Shown here one piece after another: positions 1 through 7,115 of a stretch of DNA of 20,168 bases. The notes under the pieces were generated by a model. That model ran no database searches. It had not been told where the DNA came from and worked only from the letters and a program-made list of their open reading frames with translations. Within the stretch, counting starts at the first letter, position 1, and every line of letters begins with the position of its first letter. The translations under genes and the position numbers were made by a program. The stretch comes from VBAS01 sp035318985. GTDB taxonomy: Bacteria; Bacteroidota; Bacteroidia; Chitinophagales; Chitinophagaceae. The DNA lies in NCBI GenBank assembly GCA_035318985.1, contig DATHDP010000101.1, forward strand, positions 1 through 20,168, read 5' to 3'.

Positions 1-745
1 GCACCCACGGTTTTTCTTTTTTAATAGCAATTGAGATCTTCTTCATAATTGAATCCACATTACTCCTGCGCCAATCATCTTTATTCAATTTGCTTTTCGA
101 CTTTTTATAAGAATCCTCATCGGGGAATTCCTTACCTGCAATTCTATATGGATAAAAATAATCATCCATATGGATCGCATCCACATCATAGCGATGAACA
201 ATATCGGTGACCACCTGCACGACAAATTTTTGAACATCCTTGCTCGCAGGATCAAAATATTTTTTATCGCCATAATCCAAGAACCATTCGGGATGAATTT
301 TGGTAACATGATTCGGAGCAATAGAAGAAGCCCCGATCTTAAAATCAGCCCTATAAGGATTGCACCATGCATGAAATTCCATCCCCCGTTTATGCGTTTC
401 TTTTATCATGAACTCAAGTGGATCATAATAAGGAAACGGTGGCTGGCCTTGAACTCCTGTTAACCATTGGCTCCAGGGTTCCAGCTGTGAAGGATAAAAA
501 GCATCTGCAGCTGGCCTTACCTGTACTATCACTGCATTCATACCATTGTTCTTATGCATGTCTAACTGGCGAATAAATTCTACCCGTTGGCTATCAGGAT
601 TTGTCATTCCTTTTAGAGGCCAGTCGATATTATCAACTGATGCTATCCAAACACCACGAAACTCAGGTTTGGATTGAGAAAATAAGTTTGAAGTAAATAG
701 AAAAAGGAAAACTATTAGAATAGTACGGTGGTTCGGTATTTTCAT
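1..745 (-). CDS. Exported family-10-like glycoside hydrolase (GHL10/YddW type), 3' part outside window
   Basis: The frame is open from an ATG at 745 down to base 1, giving about 248 residues with no stop, so the C-terminus lies outside the window. Residues 1-24 form a signal peptide (basic start, hydrophobic Leu/Ile/Phe stretch, ending near LFSQ). The mature protein opens with EFRGVWIASVDNIDWP, the hallmark N-terminus of the glycosyl hydrolase-like 10 family (PF02638, YddW/YngK relatives). Further family signatures are VQVRPAADAFYPS, an EFHAWCNPYR strand and VDAIHMDDYFYPY near residues 185-196, which carries the acidic pair expected in the TIM-barrel active site. The family is thought to act on cell-wall or other glycans in the envelope; the substrate here is unknown. 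It starts 35 bp after the MarR stop on the same strand, so the two may be cotranscribed. A TATCTTCG element (778-771, minus) could also give it its own promoter. Family assignment is firm, substrate is not. Confidence 0.85.
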   Translation of the reverse strand, partial: MKIPNHRTILIVFLFLFTSNLFSQSKPEFRGVWIASVDNIDWPLKGMTNPDSQRVEFIRQLDMHKNNGMNAVIVQVRPAADAFYPSQLEPWSQWLTGVQGQPPFPYYDPLEFMIKETHKRGMEFHAWCNPYRADFKIGASSIAPNHVTKIHPEWFLDYGDKKYFDPASKDVQKFVVQVVTDIVHRYDVDAIHMDDYFYPYRIAGKEFPDEDSYKKSKSKLNKDDWRRSNVDSIMKKISIAIKKEKPWV

Positions 746-780
746 GCTTTGAATTTTGGATCAGTCAAAGCGAAGATACA

Positions 781-1233
781 TCAATGATTATTTCGAAGCT
801 TGTCCAAAAGATTATTTAACGTTTCCAACTCGTTATCCGAAAGATGATTTACAACCCCATCCAACTCTTCATTTCTCCTGTCAAGGTTTTCAAGTAACTC
901 GGCTCCTTGTGGAGTAATGATCACATCCACCATCCGTTTATCTTTTTCCGAAACTGCTTTTTGTACCAGGTTTTTTGAAACCATTCTTTCCACAATGCGG
1001 CTCGTATCACTCATTTTATCGAGCATTCTTTCCCGTAATTGTAAAGTAGATAAAGGCTCACCTGCACCACGTAATATGCGAAGTATATTGTATTGCTGAG
1101 GAGTTATATTCTCTGATTTTACAAAGCTCTTTATATGATCAACCATCCACGCATGAGTAAACATAATGTTCACCATCGCTTTATTTTGATTGTTCCGAAA
1201 CGTTGCCTGTTTTATTTCATTATCAATTCCCAT
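781..1233 (-). CDS. MarR-family winged-helix transcriptional regulator
   Basis: This 150-residue protein has normal MarR length and layout: an N-terminal helix for dimerisation, a helix-turn-helix core (TPQQYNILRILRGAG, then LSTLQLRERMLDKMSDTSRIVERMVSKNLV), and the beta-wing SEKDKRMVDVIITPQG that matches the family D-x-R-x(5)-T-x2-G wing. A C-terminal helix completes the dimer interface. MarR proteins are usually ligand- or redox-sensitive repressors that bind palindromes near their own promoter. The protein has no cysteine, so a thiol switch is unlikely. It is followed after 35 bp by the exported glycosidase, a possible target. Its upstream region holds a TAAGTTTA -7-like element and a CACTAGTG palindrome that may be its operator. 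The signal or ligand cannot be read from the sequence. Confidence 0.88.
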   Translation of the reverse strand: MGIDNEIKQATFRNNQNKAMVNIMFTHAWMVDHIKSFVKSENITPQQYNILRILRGAGEPLSTLQLRERMLDKMSDTSRIVERMVSKNLVQKAVSEKDKRMVDVIITPQGAELLENLDRRNEELDGVVNHLSDNELETLNNLLDKLRNNH

Positions 1234-1298
1234 TGGCTCGGCATTTTGTTTTCAAAAGGTCAAAAACCCGACCAAAATGTTTCTCCATTAAACTTAAA

Positions 1299-1336
1299 TC
1301 CACACTAGTGGAAAAAATACTACGAAAGTGGTAGTT
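1299..1336. promoter_or_regulatory. Candidate operator for the MarR regulator: two adjacent inverted repeats
   Basis: An 8-bp perfect palindrome CACTAGTG (1303-1310) sits inside TCCACACTAGTGGA, followed by ACTAC-N7-GTAGT (1319-1335). On the minus strand these lie just upstream of TAAGTTTA (about 1298-1291), a one-mismatch version of the Bacteroidota -7 element, roughly 60 bp ahead of the MarR start at 1233. Position and symmetry suit MarR autoregulation. The motif itself is not one I recognise. Confidence 0.35.
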
Positions 1337-1401
1337 ATTGATTGTCTATTAAATGATTGCTTTCAGTAGTTTTATGATCGATTAACCTTAAATCCTCCAC
1401 C

Positions 1402-1494
1402 ATGAAAGTTATTTCTGAATCGATCCGCAATTTTTTGGAAGGCTTTGTCTCTTTTTATACTGTATTTTGTAAGGAAGTAAAAAACTGGAAATAG
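1402..1494 (+). CDS. Possible 30-residue peptide ORF
   Basis: An ATG at 1402 opens a 30-codon frame ending in TAG at 1492. The product is amphipathic: a short polar start, a central FLEGFVSFYTVFC stretch with one cysteine, and a basic tail KEVKNWK. A TAGTTTTA -7-like element lies about 28 bp upstream. It is convergent with the radical SAM gene. Nothing in the sequence proves translation and I do not recognise a family. A short chance ORF is the likelier explanation, but it is recorded because small peptides next to SPASM enzymes are sometimes substrates. Confidence 0.2.
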   Translation: MKVISESIRNFLEGFVSFYTVFCKEVKNWK

Positions 1495-1565
1495 AATCAC
1501 ACTCTGTGTAAGACCTTTGAATAAATGGGGATTTATTTCCCACACTTTTGGATCCGACTAATTGA

Positions 1566-2597
1566 TTACGCATTCTCCCACACCTTCGTGCCTTCACTGC
1601 AATTTGAACATATATCGATATTCTTTCTCCCTTTCAAAATAGCCGTACGAAATTTTTTATACTCCCCATTCTCCCAAATTTCTTTAAAAGATCTTTCTTT
1701 AAGATCACCTAATTGATGCTGTGCATCTTTATCAAAACAACAGGGAGCAACCAAACCATCCCATGTTATTACAGGATCATGCCATAACCGCCAGCAATGA
1801 TTGGCTAATTTGCCTTTGAATTCATAACCATTACTTGTTTTTTTATAACGGCTGTATTTATCAAGCGTAGGAATTAAATTGTTTGGGTCGTTTTCATAAT
1901 CATAAACCTGTGCAGTTTTAAACCATACATCATCAACACCCATTTCTTTCGCCAATTTTTTTACGTCTTCAATTTGATGTTCATTTGGCTTTACTACCAA
2001 AAATTGAAAAACAATAAAAGGCGTTTTACTTTTCATCTCCTTTTTCCATTTCACTACATTTTTTGTTCCTTCCAAAACCTTAGCAAGTTTTCCTCCTACG
2101 CGGTATTGTTCATAAACATCCTGTGTAGTGCCGTCGATGGAAATAATTAACCTATCCAAACCGCTTTCAATTGTTCTTTTTGCATTATCATCATTTAAAT
2201 AATGAGCATTGGTAGAGGTAGCAGTATAAATTTTTTTGGAAGAGGCGTACTTTACCATGTCTAAAAAATCAGGGTTAAGATAAGGTTCCCCCTGGAAATA
2301 AAACACGAGATATAAAAGCTGTTTATGAAGCTGATCGATCGTTTCCTTGAAAAAATTCTTTTGCAACATACCGGTTGGTCTTGTAAAAGCTCTTAAACCG
2401 CTTGGACATTCAGGGCAGCGAAGGTTGCAGGAAGTAGTTGGCTCAAATGAAATGGAAACTGGCAAGCCCCACTGAACGGCTTTTTTAAACCACTTGCTAA
2501 AATAATAACTGCTTAGTACCTTAAGCCCATTCCATGAACGGCGAAAAGTAAGTTTAGAGAATAAATTCAGGCTATCGTTCCAATTAAATTGTGACAT
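1566..2597 (-). CDS. Stand-alone radical SAM/SPASM domain protein
   Basis: This is a 343-residue radical SAM enzyme. The [4Fe-4S] motif CNLRCPEC places cysteines at residues 57, 61 and 64 (CX3CX2C), followed by the SAM-binding FQGEP near 102-105. The fold continues with a STNAHYL strand and SIDG near 153-156. The C-terminal SPASM-like region has cysteines at about 268, 286, 287, 330 and 333 (CWRLWHDP, APCCFD, DICSNC), which probably hold one auxiliary cluster. SPASM enzymes typically modify peptides or proteins by radical chemistry, but no maturase partner or obvious precursor gene is adjacent. The frame extends to an ATG at 2630. I prefer the ATG at 2597, because a TACCTTTA -7-like element (2612-2605, minus) would lie inside the longer version and the extra 11 residues are atypical. 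It is divergent from pxpB. Substrate unknown. Confidence 0.88.
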   Translation of the reverse strand: MSQFNWNDSLNLFSKLTFRRSWNGLKVLSSYYFSKWFKKAVQWGLPVSISFEPTTSCNLRCPECPSGLRAFTRPTGMLQKNFFKETIDQLHKQLLYLVFYFQGEPYLNPDFLDMVKYASSKKIYTATSTNAHYLNDDNAKRTIESGLDRLIISIDGTTQDVYEQYRVGGKLAKVLEGTKNVVKWKKEMKSKTPFIVFQFLVVKPNEHQIEDVKKLAKEMGVDDVWFKTAQVYDYENDPNNLIPTLDKYSRYKKTSNGYEFKGKLANHCWRLWHDPVITWDGLVAPCCFDKDAQHQLGDLKERSFKEIWENGEYKKFRTAILKGRKNIDICSNCSEGTKVWENA

Positions 2598-2664
2598 CGA
2601 ATGGTAAAGGTAAAAAACAACAAGCGGCAATAGACAATAATTTTCTAATTTGACAACTTATTGT

Positions 2665-3387
2665 ATGGATCGATTGCCCTCATATAAAATTGCCTCTTTA
2701 GGAGAAACTGCATTGATCATTGATTTTGGAAATACTATTGATGAATCGATCAATAAACTGGTGCATTCTCTTTTTTATCAAATACAGAATGATCCAATTC
2801 CTGGTATGATAGAAGCTGTGCCAGGCTATAGCTCTCTTACGATCTATTATGATATACTGTTTATTCGAAACATATTAAATAAGCAAACAACCGCTTTTGA
2901 ATGGGTTTCTGAAAGTTTAAAAAAATTTATACCAAAAGAAAACGTTGAGACCGGTGATCCACAAATATTGATCAAGGTTCCTGTTTGCTATGAAATTGAA
3001 TTTGCTCCCGATCTCAATTTTATTGCTTCCCAAAATAAAATTTCTCCTGGAGAAGTAATTTATTTACATGCATCGTCTATATATCATATTTATATGCTTG
3101 GGTTTCTTCCGGGGTTTGCATATATGGGTATGGTTGATGAAAAAATTTCTTCATCAAGAAAACAAAAGCCGGTATTTGTTGAGGCCGGGAGTATTGGAAT
3201 TGCCGGAAAGCAGACCGGGATATATCCATTCAGATCACAAGGAGGCTGGCAAATTATAGGAAGAACTCCTTTGAAACTATTTGATAAAGAGAAAATAAAC
3301 CCAGTGCTATTTAAAGCCGGTGATAAGGTTCAATTTTATTCAATAACAAAAGATGAGTTTGAAGATATTAAAAGCAGGAATGCTTGA
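2665..3387 (+). CDS. pxpB: 5-oxoprolinase subunit PxpB (KipI-like)
   Basis: This 240-residue subunit belongs to the ATP-dependent 5-oxoprolinase PxpABC, which opens L-5-oxoproline (pyroglutamate) to glutamate in the cytoplasm. Family marks are a GETALIIDFG start, AVPGYSSLTIYYD around residue 50, GFLPGFAYMG, and the long conserved block from EAGSIGIAGKQTG through GGWQIIGRTP. Length is normal for PxpB/KipI. The frame can be extended to a TTG at 2650, but the ATG at 2665 is the better start: TTG falls inside the -7-like TAATTTG at 2646-2652. It overlaps pxpC by 35 bp. The B. subtilis relative KipI was first described as an inhibitor of the sporulation kinase KinA. With pxpC and pxpA in one operon, the 5-oxoprolinase role is the right reading here. 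Confidence 0.92.
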   Translation: MDRLPSYKIASLGETALIIDFGNTIDESINKLVHSLFYQIQNDPIPGMIEAVPGYSSLTIYYDILFIRNILNKQTTAFEWVSESLKKFIPKENVETGDPQILIKVPVCYEIEFAPDLNFIASQNKISPGEVIYLHASSIYHIYMLGFLPGFAYMGMVDEKISSSRKQKPVFVEAGSIGIAGKQTGIYPFRSQGGWQIIGRTPLKLFDKEKINPVLFKAGDKVQFYSITKDEFEDIKSRNA

Positions 3388-4354
3388 CAGCATACAGGAC
3401 TCCGGTCGGTTAGGTTACCAGCAGTTTGGGATCAATCCGGGCGGCGCAATGGATAAATATGCTGCAACTATTGCAAATATTTTAGTTGGTAATAATAACA
3501 ATGACGCTGTTATTGAAATGCATTTCCCTGCACCAGCAATTTTTTTCGAAGAACCTACAATGATCGCTTTAAGCGGGGCCGATTTTTCTGCAAATATTAA
3601 TGGAACCCCGATACCACTAAACCATGCAGTGATCATAAATAAGAACACAACACTTCAATTCATTACACCAAAAAATAAAAGCCGTTGCTATCTTGCCGTA
3701 AAAGGTGGAGTAAAGATCTCAAAGTGGTTAAACAGTTATAGCACTAACCTTATTGCAGAAGCGGGTGGATTTTCAGGAAGAAAACTATTAAAAGATGACA
3801 TACTTGAACTGAATAGTAGCACCAACACTTATAAATTACAGGATACCGACGATTTCAAAATTTTACCCTGGGGCGCAAATGAAGATTTTGGGATCCAATT
3901 CAAGGAGGAATTTTTGGTGATGTTGGGTAGTGAATGGGATTGGCTTGATAAGCTTTCGCAAGAAAAGTTTTTAAAAAACCCTTTTTTCATTTCGCATAAT
4001 TCTGACAGAATGGGTTATCGACTTGCAAGTGAACCACTGCATTCAGCTACAAAAACAGAACTTGTTTCTTCTGCTGTAAATTTCGGTACCATTCAATTGT
4101 TACCCGATGGGCAACTGATAATTTTAATGGCAGATCATCAAACAACAGGTGGCTATCCAAGATTGGGAAATATTATTGCGGCTCAATTACCAATACTTGC
4201 ACAAATGAAAGCAGGTGATAAAATACAGTTTAAATTTACCGATCATCAGGCGGCAGAGAACTTAATATTAAAACAACAACAACACTTGACGCAATTGGAA
4301 ATTGCCTGTAAATTGAGGCTCGAAAATTATATCCATGAAAACTATAGATATTAA
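3353..4354 (+). CDS. pxpC: 5-oxoprolinase subunit PxpC (biotin-dependent carboxyltransferase-like, KipA)
   Basis: This 333-residue subunit partners PxpB; the two are related to the halves of urea-amidolyase carboxyltransferase regions. The start MSLKILKAGMLDSIQDSGRLGY is the classic PxpC N-terminus, followed by GINPGGAMD, LSGADFSANING, the CYLAVKGG strand, SDRMGYRLA and DHQTTGGYPRLGNI. Length is typical. The start at 3353 lies 35 bp inside pxpB, and its own end overlaps pxpA by 20 bp, so translation of the three subunits is probably coupled in the order B-C-A. No biotin attachment is expected or seen, despite the carboxyltransferase name of the family. Confidence 0.92.
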   Translation: MSLKILKAGMLDSIQDSGRLGYQQFGINPGGAMDKYAATIANILVGNNNNDAVIEMHFPAPAIFFEEPTMIALSGADFSANINGTPIPLNHAVIINKNTTLQFITPKNKSRCYLAVKGGVKISKWLNSYSTNLIAEAGGFSGRKLLKDDILELNSSTNTYKLQDTDDFKILPWGANEDFGIQFKEEFLVMLGSEWDWLDKLSQEKFLKNPFFISHNSDRMGYRLASEPLHSATKTELVSSAVNFGTIQLLPDGQLIILMADHQTTGGYPRLGNIIAAQLPILAQMKAGDKIQFKFTDHQAAENLILKQQQHLTQLEIACKLRLENYIHENYRY

Positions 4355-5075
4355 CTGTGACCTGGGAGAAGGCATAGGGAACGACGAGCTGATCATGCCT
4401 TATATTTCCTCCGCCAATATTGCATGCGGCTATCATGCCGGTGATGAAAAAACCATGAAGCAGACTGTTCAGCTTTGCAAAAAATATAGCGTTGCTGTTG
4501 GTGCACATCCTTCTTATCCTGATAAAGAAAATTTTGGCAGAACTGATATGCTGCTTCATCCCGGGGAAATTTATGAGATGATCGTTAAGCAAATTAATTG
4601 CCTAGAAAAAATTGCAGCAGCAGCAGATGTTCCCATTCATCATGTAAAGCCACACGGTGCTTTATATAATATGGCCGCAAGAGATAAGGGACTGGCTCCA
4701 TTCGTTGCCCTTGCTATTTTGGATACAAACAGTAAGTATCTTTTATATGGATTAAGCGGTAGCTATTTGGTAAAAGAAGGAAAGAATCTTGGTGTAAAAA
4801 CCGTGAATGAAGTATTTGCTGACCGAACATATAAGAACGATGGAAGTTTAACTTCCAGAAGTAAACCCGGCGCTTTGATTGAGAGTACTGATGCAGCCAT
4901 TGCGCAAGTATTACAAATGGTAAAAGAAGGAACGGTCACATCCATAACAGGAAAAAAAGTTCCGATAGTTGCGGAAACAATTTGCATACATGGCGACGGT
5001 GAACATGCCGTTGAGTTTGCAAAAGCGATACATGCTGCTTTAAAAAAAGAAGGAATTGAAATAAAGAGCCGATAA
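4335..5075 (+). CDS. pxpA: 5-oxoprolinase subunit PxpA (LamB/YcsF family)
   Basis: This 246-residue LamB/YcsF protein is the third subunit of 5-oxoprolinase. Diagnostic segments are IDINCDLGEGIGND at the N-terminus, SSANIACGYHAGDE, VGAHPSYPDKENFGR, HHVKPHGALYNMA, VNEVFADRTY and ETICIHGDGEHAV, all at expected positions with the conserved Asp and His residues kept. Start ATG 4335 overlaps the end of pxpC by 20 bp. An imperfect intergenic inverted repeat follows within a few bases of the stop, and the next gene is an Nramp-fold carrier, as in the Bacillus ycsF-ycsG-ycsI-kipI-kipA locus. Confidence 0.95.
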   Translation: MKTIDINCDLGEGIGNDELIMPYISSANIACGYHAGDEKTMKQTVQLCKKYSVAVGAHPSYPDKENFGRTDMLLHPGEIYEMIVKQINCLEKIAAAADVPIHHVKPHGALYNMAARDKGLAPFVALAILDTNSKYLLYGLSGSYLVKEGKNLGVKTVNEVFADRTYKNDGSLTSRSKPGALIESTDAAIAQVLQMVKEGTVTSITGKKVPIVAETICIHGDGEHAVEFAKAIHAALKKEGIEIKSR

Positions 5076-5078
5076 GAT

Positions 5079-5140
5079 TTGTCAATGGTGAATGGTCAGT
5101 TGTCAATTAGGTACTGGTATTCACAATTCACCATTGACAA
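5079..5140. repeat. Intergenic inverted repeat, 15-bp perfect arms
   Basis: TTGTCAATGGTGAAT (5079-5093) is repeated as its exact reverse complement ATTCACCATTGACAA (5126-5140), with 32 bases between. The loop contains another partial copy (TTGTCAATT). Tandem/inverted mixtures of this kind (TGACAATTGACCATTGAC-like) are familiar as dispersed intergenic repeats in Bacteroidota and some other AT-rich genomes, so a mobile or REP-like element is more likely than a terminator: there is no T-tract after the right arm. It separates pxpA from the carrier gene and could attenuate transcription between them. Confidence 0.75.
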
Positions 5141-5223
5141 TTCAGGATAGATGAATAGAGTTATTGTTGTTGAAGTGTGCGACGCAACAGGAGCTGATAA
5201 GAATTACTCCAGCCGGTAACATA
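5141..5223 (+). other. Unexplained leader ahead of the Nramp-like gene
   Basis: The leader is richer in GC than surrounding spacers and can form two small hairpins: TGTTG/CAACA (5168-5172 with 5185-5189) and GGAG/CTCC (5190-5193 with 5207-5210). The frame of the transporter is open through it from 5164, but the peptide it would add is not family-like. It may be part of the repeat element beginning at 5079, or an untranslated leader. I cannot assign it. Confidence 0.3.
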
Positions 5224-6399
5224 ATGAAAAAAAACTCAGCCATACTCGGTGCCGCATTCCTGATGGCAACTTCGGCGATCGGTCCCGGCTTTCTTACTCA
5301 AACATCTTTATTCACCGAGCAACTACTTACAAGTTTTGGATTTGTGATTCTTATTTCAATCCTGTTAGACATCGGGACGCAAATAAATATCTGGCGGATC
5401 GTAAGTGTGAGTGAAAACAGGGCGCAGGATATTGCCAATAAAATTTTTCCGGGCCTTGGTTTCTTTCTTGCTTTCCTGATTGCATTTGGGGGATTGATAT
5501 TTAATATTGGAAATATTGCCGGTTGTGGTTTGGGTGTAAATGTTTTGACCGGAATAGATCCAAAATATGGCGCCATTATAAGTTGTGTGATCGCTTTAGG
5601 GATCTTTTGGTATAAAGAAGCAGGAAAACTGATCGATGGATTTGCGAAATGGCTTGGAATAATAATGATTGGCCTTACTGTGTATGTTGCTTTTAAATCA
5701 CATCCGCCGCTTGGTGAGGCTTTATACAGAACAATATGGCCGGAAAAAATTGATGTAATGAAAATTGTGACATTGGTTGGCGGCACTGTTGGTGGTTATA
5801 TTTCATTTGCAGGTGCACATCGCCTGCTTGATGCTGGCATAAAAGGAAAAGAAAGTTTACACCAGGTAACAAGAAGTGCAGTAAGTGGCATCCTCATTAC
5901 ATCAGTAATGCGTTTTGTTTTATTTCTCGCAGCATTGGGAGTTGTTTGGGGTGGGGTAAAATTAGCAACGGGAAACCCGGCTGCATCCGTTTTTCAATCT
6001 GCAGCAGGAGAGCTGGGCTATAAGTTTTTTGGACTTGTTATTTGGATCGCTGCTATCACTTCCGTTGTCGGTGCATCTTTTACATCTGTTTCATTTTGGA
6101 AAACATTGCATCCTGTTGTTTTTAAAAACGAAAAAATTGTTATCAGCTTATTTATAATAGCATCAACTATCATTTTTGTCAGCATTGGCAACCCTGTTCA
6201 ACTATTGATTTTTGCAGGAGCGGCAAATGGAATTATACTACCTATCGCATTAGCAGTAATTCTTATTGCAGCAACAAAGTCTTCGATCATGAAAGAATAC
6301 AAACATCCGGTATGGATGCAGGTTATGGGCTGGTTAGTTGTAATTGCGATGAGTTGGATGAGCATTCTCAGTATTCAACAGTTAATTGAGAAGTTATAG
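5224..6399 (+). CDS. Nramp-fold membrane transporter of the YcsG type, probable 5-oxoproline-linked carrier
   Basis: This is a 391-residue integral membrane protein with about 11 hydrophobic segments and the overall Nramp/LeuT-like pattern. The N-terminus GAAFLMATSAIGPGFLTQ corresponds to Nramp helix 1, where metal transporters carry D-P-G-N. Here Asp is Gly20 and the Asn position is Phe23. The helix-6 M-P-H motif is replaced by G-A-H (about 197-199), so the usual Met ligand is also missing. Metal transport is therefore doubtful. The position directly after pxpBCA, mirroring ycsF-ycsG of Bacillus, suggests uptake of 5-oxoproline or a related acid; this is inference. The frame extends to a TTG at 5164, but the ATG at 5224 matches the family N-terminus. 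A bidirectional hairpin follows the stop. Confidence 0.85.
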   Translation: MKKNSAILGAAFLMATSAIGPGFLTQTSLFTEQLLTSFGFVILISILLDIGTQINIWRIVSVSENRAQDIANKIFPGLGFFLAFLIAFGGLIFNIGNIAGCGLGVNVLTGIDPKYGAIISCVIALGIFWYKEAGKLIDGFAKWLGIIMIGLTVYVAFKSHPPLGEALYRTIWPEKIDVMKIVTLVGGTVGGYISFAGAHRLLDAGIKGKESLHQVTRSAVSGILITSVMRFVLFLAALGVVWGGVKLATGNPAASVFQSAAGELGYKFFGLVIWIAAITSVVGASFTSVSFWKTLHPVVFKNEKIVISLFIIASTIIFVSIGNPVQLLIFAGAANGIILPIALAVILIAATKSSIMKEYKHPVWMQVMGWLVVIAMSWMSILSIQQLIEKL

Positions 6400-6407
6400 A
6401 AATAAAA

Positions 6408-6427
6408 AATCCCGCAGTTGCGGGATT
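6408..6427. terminator. Bidirectional intrinsic terminator between convergent genes
   Basis: The hairpin AATCCCGC-AGTT-GCGGGATT lies between the stop of the Nramp-like gene (6399) and the stop of the DUF4920 gene (6449, minus). On the minus strand it is followed at once by ATTTTTTATTT, a good U-tract; on the plus strand the T-run begins about 15 bases later. It most clearly ends the minus-strand transcript. Confidence 0.85.
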
Positions 6428-6448
6428 AAATATTAAATAAGATTTTTT

Positions 6449-6919
6449 TTACTCAACTACTTTCACGCCTTTGATCATCATGATCACTTCTTTCTTTGGT
6501 TCTTTTATTTTTTCGATCTCTTCCTTGCTTTTGCCTGCATCTTCAGCATAATGTTTTTGCATAGCTACTGAAGTTTCTTTCAGTTCTGCTTTGCCTTCCA
6601 CAACTATTGTTTTTCCCACTATATCTTTTGGCATTGCAAATTCATGATCTTTTACTTTTATCATTACAGTGCTGCCATCTTCCTTTTGTATTTTGGCCCA
6701 GCACCCCATTGCCTGGCACACTTCCACCACCTTGCCCTGGATCTTACCATCAAATTTATTATCTGTCATCTTTTTTTCAAGATCGTTAATGCTTATTGGG
6801 GTCATTCCGGCTTCAGAATATTTACCATAAACAACACCCGGTTTTGCAGATTCTGCATCCTGTGCGTTTACCATGACCATTGCTAAGAATGCGACCAATA
6901 AAGAAAATAACTGTTTCAT
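6449..6919 (-). CDS. Exported DUF4920 protein
   Basis: This 156-residue protein starts MKQLFSLLVAFLAMVMVNAQ, a clear signal peptide with cleavage probably near residue 20. The mature part carries KIQGKVVEVCQAMGCWAKIQ, with Cys68 and Cys73 followed by Trp74, then MIKVKDHEFAMPKDIVGKTIVVEGKAE. This is the core of the Bacteroidota DUF4920 family, which looks like a small OB-type beta barrel. The function of the family is not established; the cysteine pair could bind a metal or form a disulphide in the periplasm. The frame continues upstream to an ATG at 7072, but the added 51 residues are not family-like and the signal peptide fixes the start at 6919. It is convergent with the transporter and divergent from recA. 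Confidence 0.85.
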   Translation of the reverse strand: MKQLFSLLVAFLAMVMVNAQDAESAKPGVVYGKYSEAGMTPISINDLEKKMTDNKFDGKIQGKVVEVCQAMGCWAKIQKEDGSTVMIKVKDHEFAMPKDIVGKTIVVEGKAELKETSVAMQKHYAEDAGKSKEEIEKIKEPKKEVIMMIKGVKVVE

Positions 6920-7103
6920 ATTCCTAAATATTTTGGACATCAAATATCGGAATAAATTTCCCGGAATTAAAATGGATTTTAAGTTGGCTTGATGCCCCAA
7001 AAGTGGAATTTTTAAAAAAATATCCAAATTAATTAGTGTTGAAATACTAAAATCATTAGTTTCGCTGTTCATATAAATTTTTAACTACAGTCCCCTGAAA
7101 ACC

Positions 7104-7111
7104 TAATTTTG
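7104..7111 (+). promoter_or_regulatory. recA -7 promoter element (TAATTTTG)
   Basis: TAATTTTG fits the Bacteroidota -7 consensus TAnnTTTG exactly. It ends 4 bp before the first recA ATG at 7116, so the transcript would start at or beside that codon, giving a leaderless message, or one that uses the in-frame ATG at 7149. No clear -33 TTTG is seen. No LexA-type SOS box is recognisable. Confidence 0.5.
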
Positions 7112-7115
7112 ATCC

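Larger units (their letters stand above)
1234..1565. other. Spacer between MarR gene and radical SAM gene
   Basis: This stretch of about 330 bp has no convincing gene. It contains the operator-like repeats at 1299-1336, a possible plus-strand -7 element TAGTTTTA (1367-1374), a 30-codon ORF (1402-1494), and an AT-rich hairpin AATAAAT-GGGG-ATTTATT at 1520-1537. The hairpin lies just beyond the stop of the minus-strand radical SAM gene and might act as a weak terminator. The other short frames here read as low-complexity and resemble nothing known. Confidence 0.5.

Noticed and set aside
1409..1597. 62-codon minus-strand frame overlapping the radical SAM end
   Set aside because: Composition is not protein-like and it overlaps the end of a well-supported gene.
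5164..5223. N-terminal extension of the Nramp-like protein from a TTG start
   Set aside because: The added 20 residues are not family-like, and the ATG at 5224 gives the expected N-terminus.
6920..7072. 51-residue N-terminal extension of the DUF4920 protein
   Set aside because: The extension would place the signal peptide internally; the frame is open there by chance.
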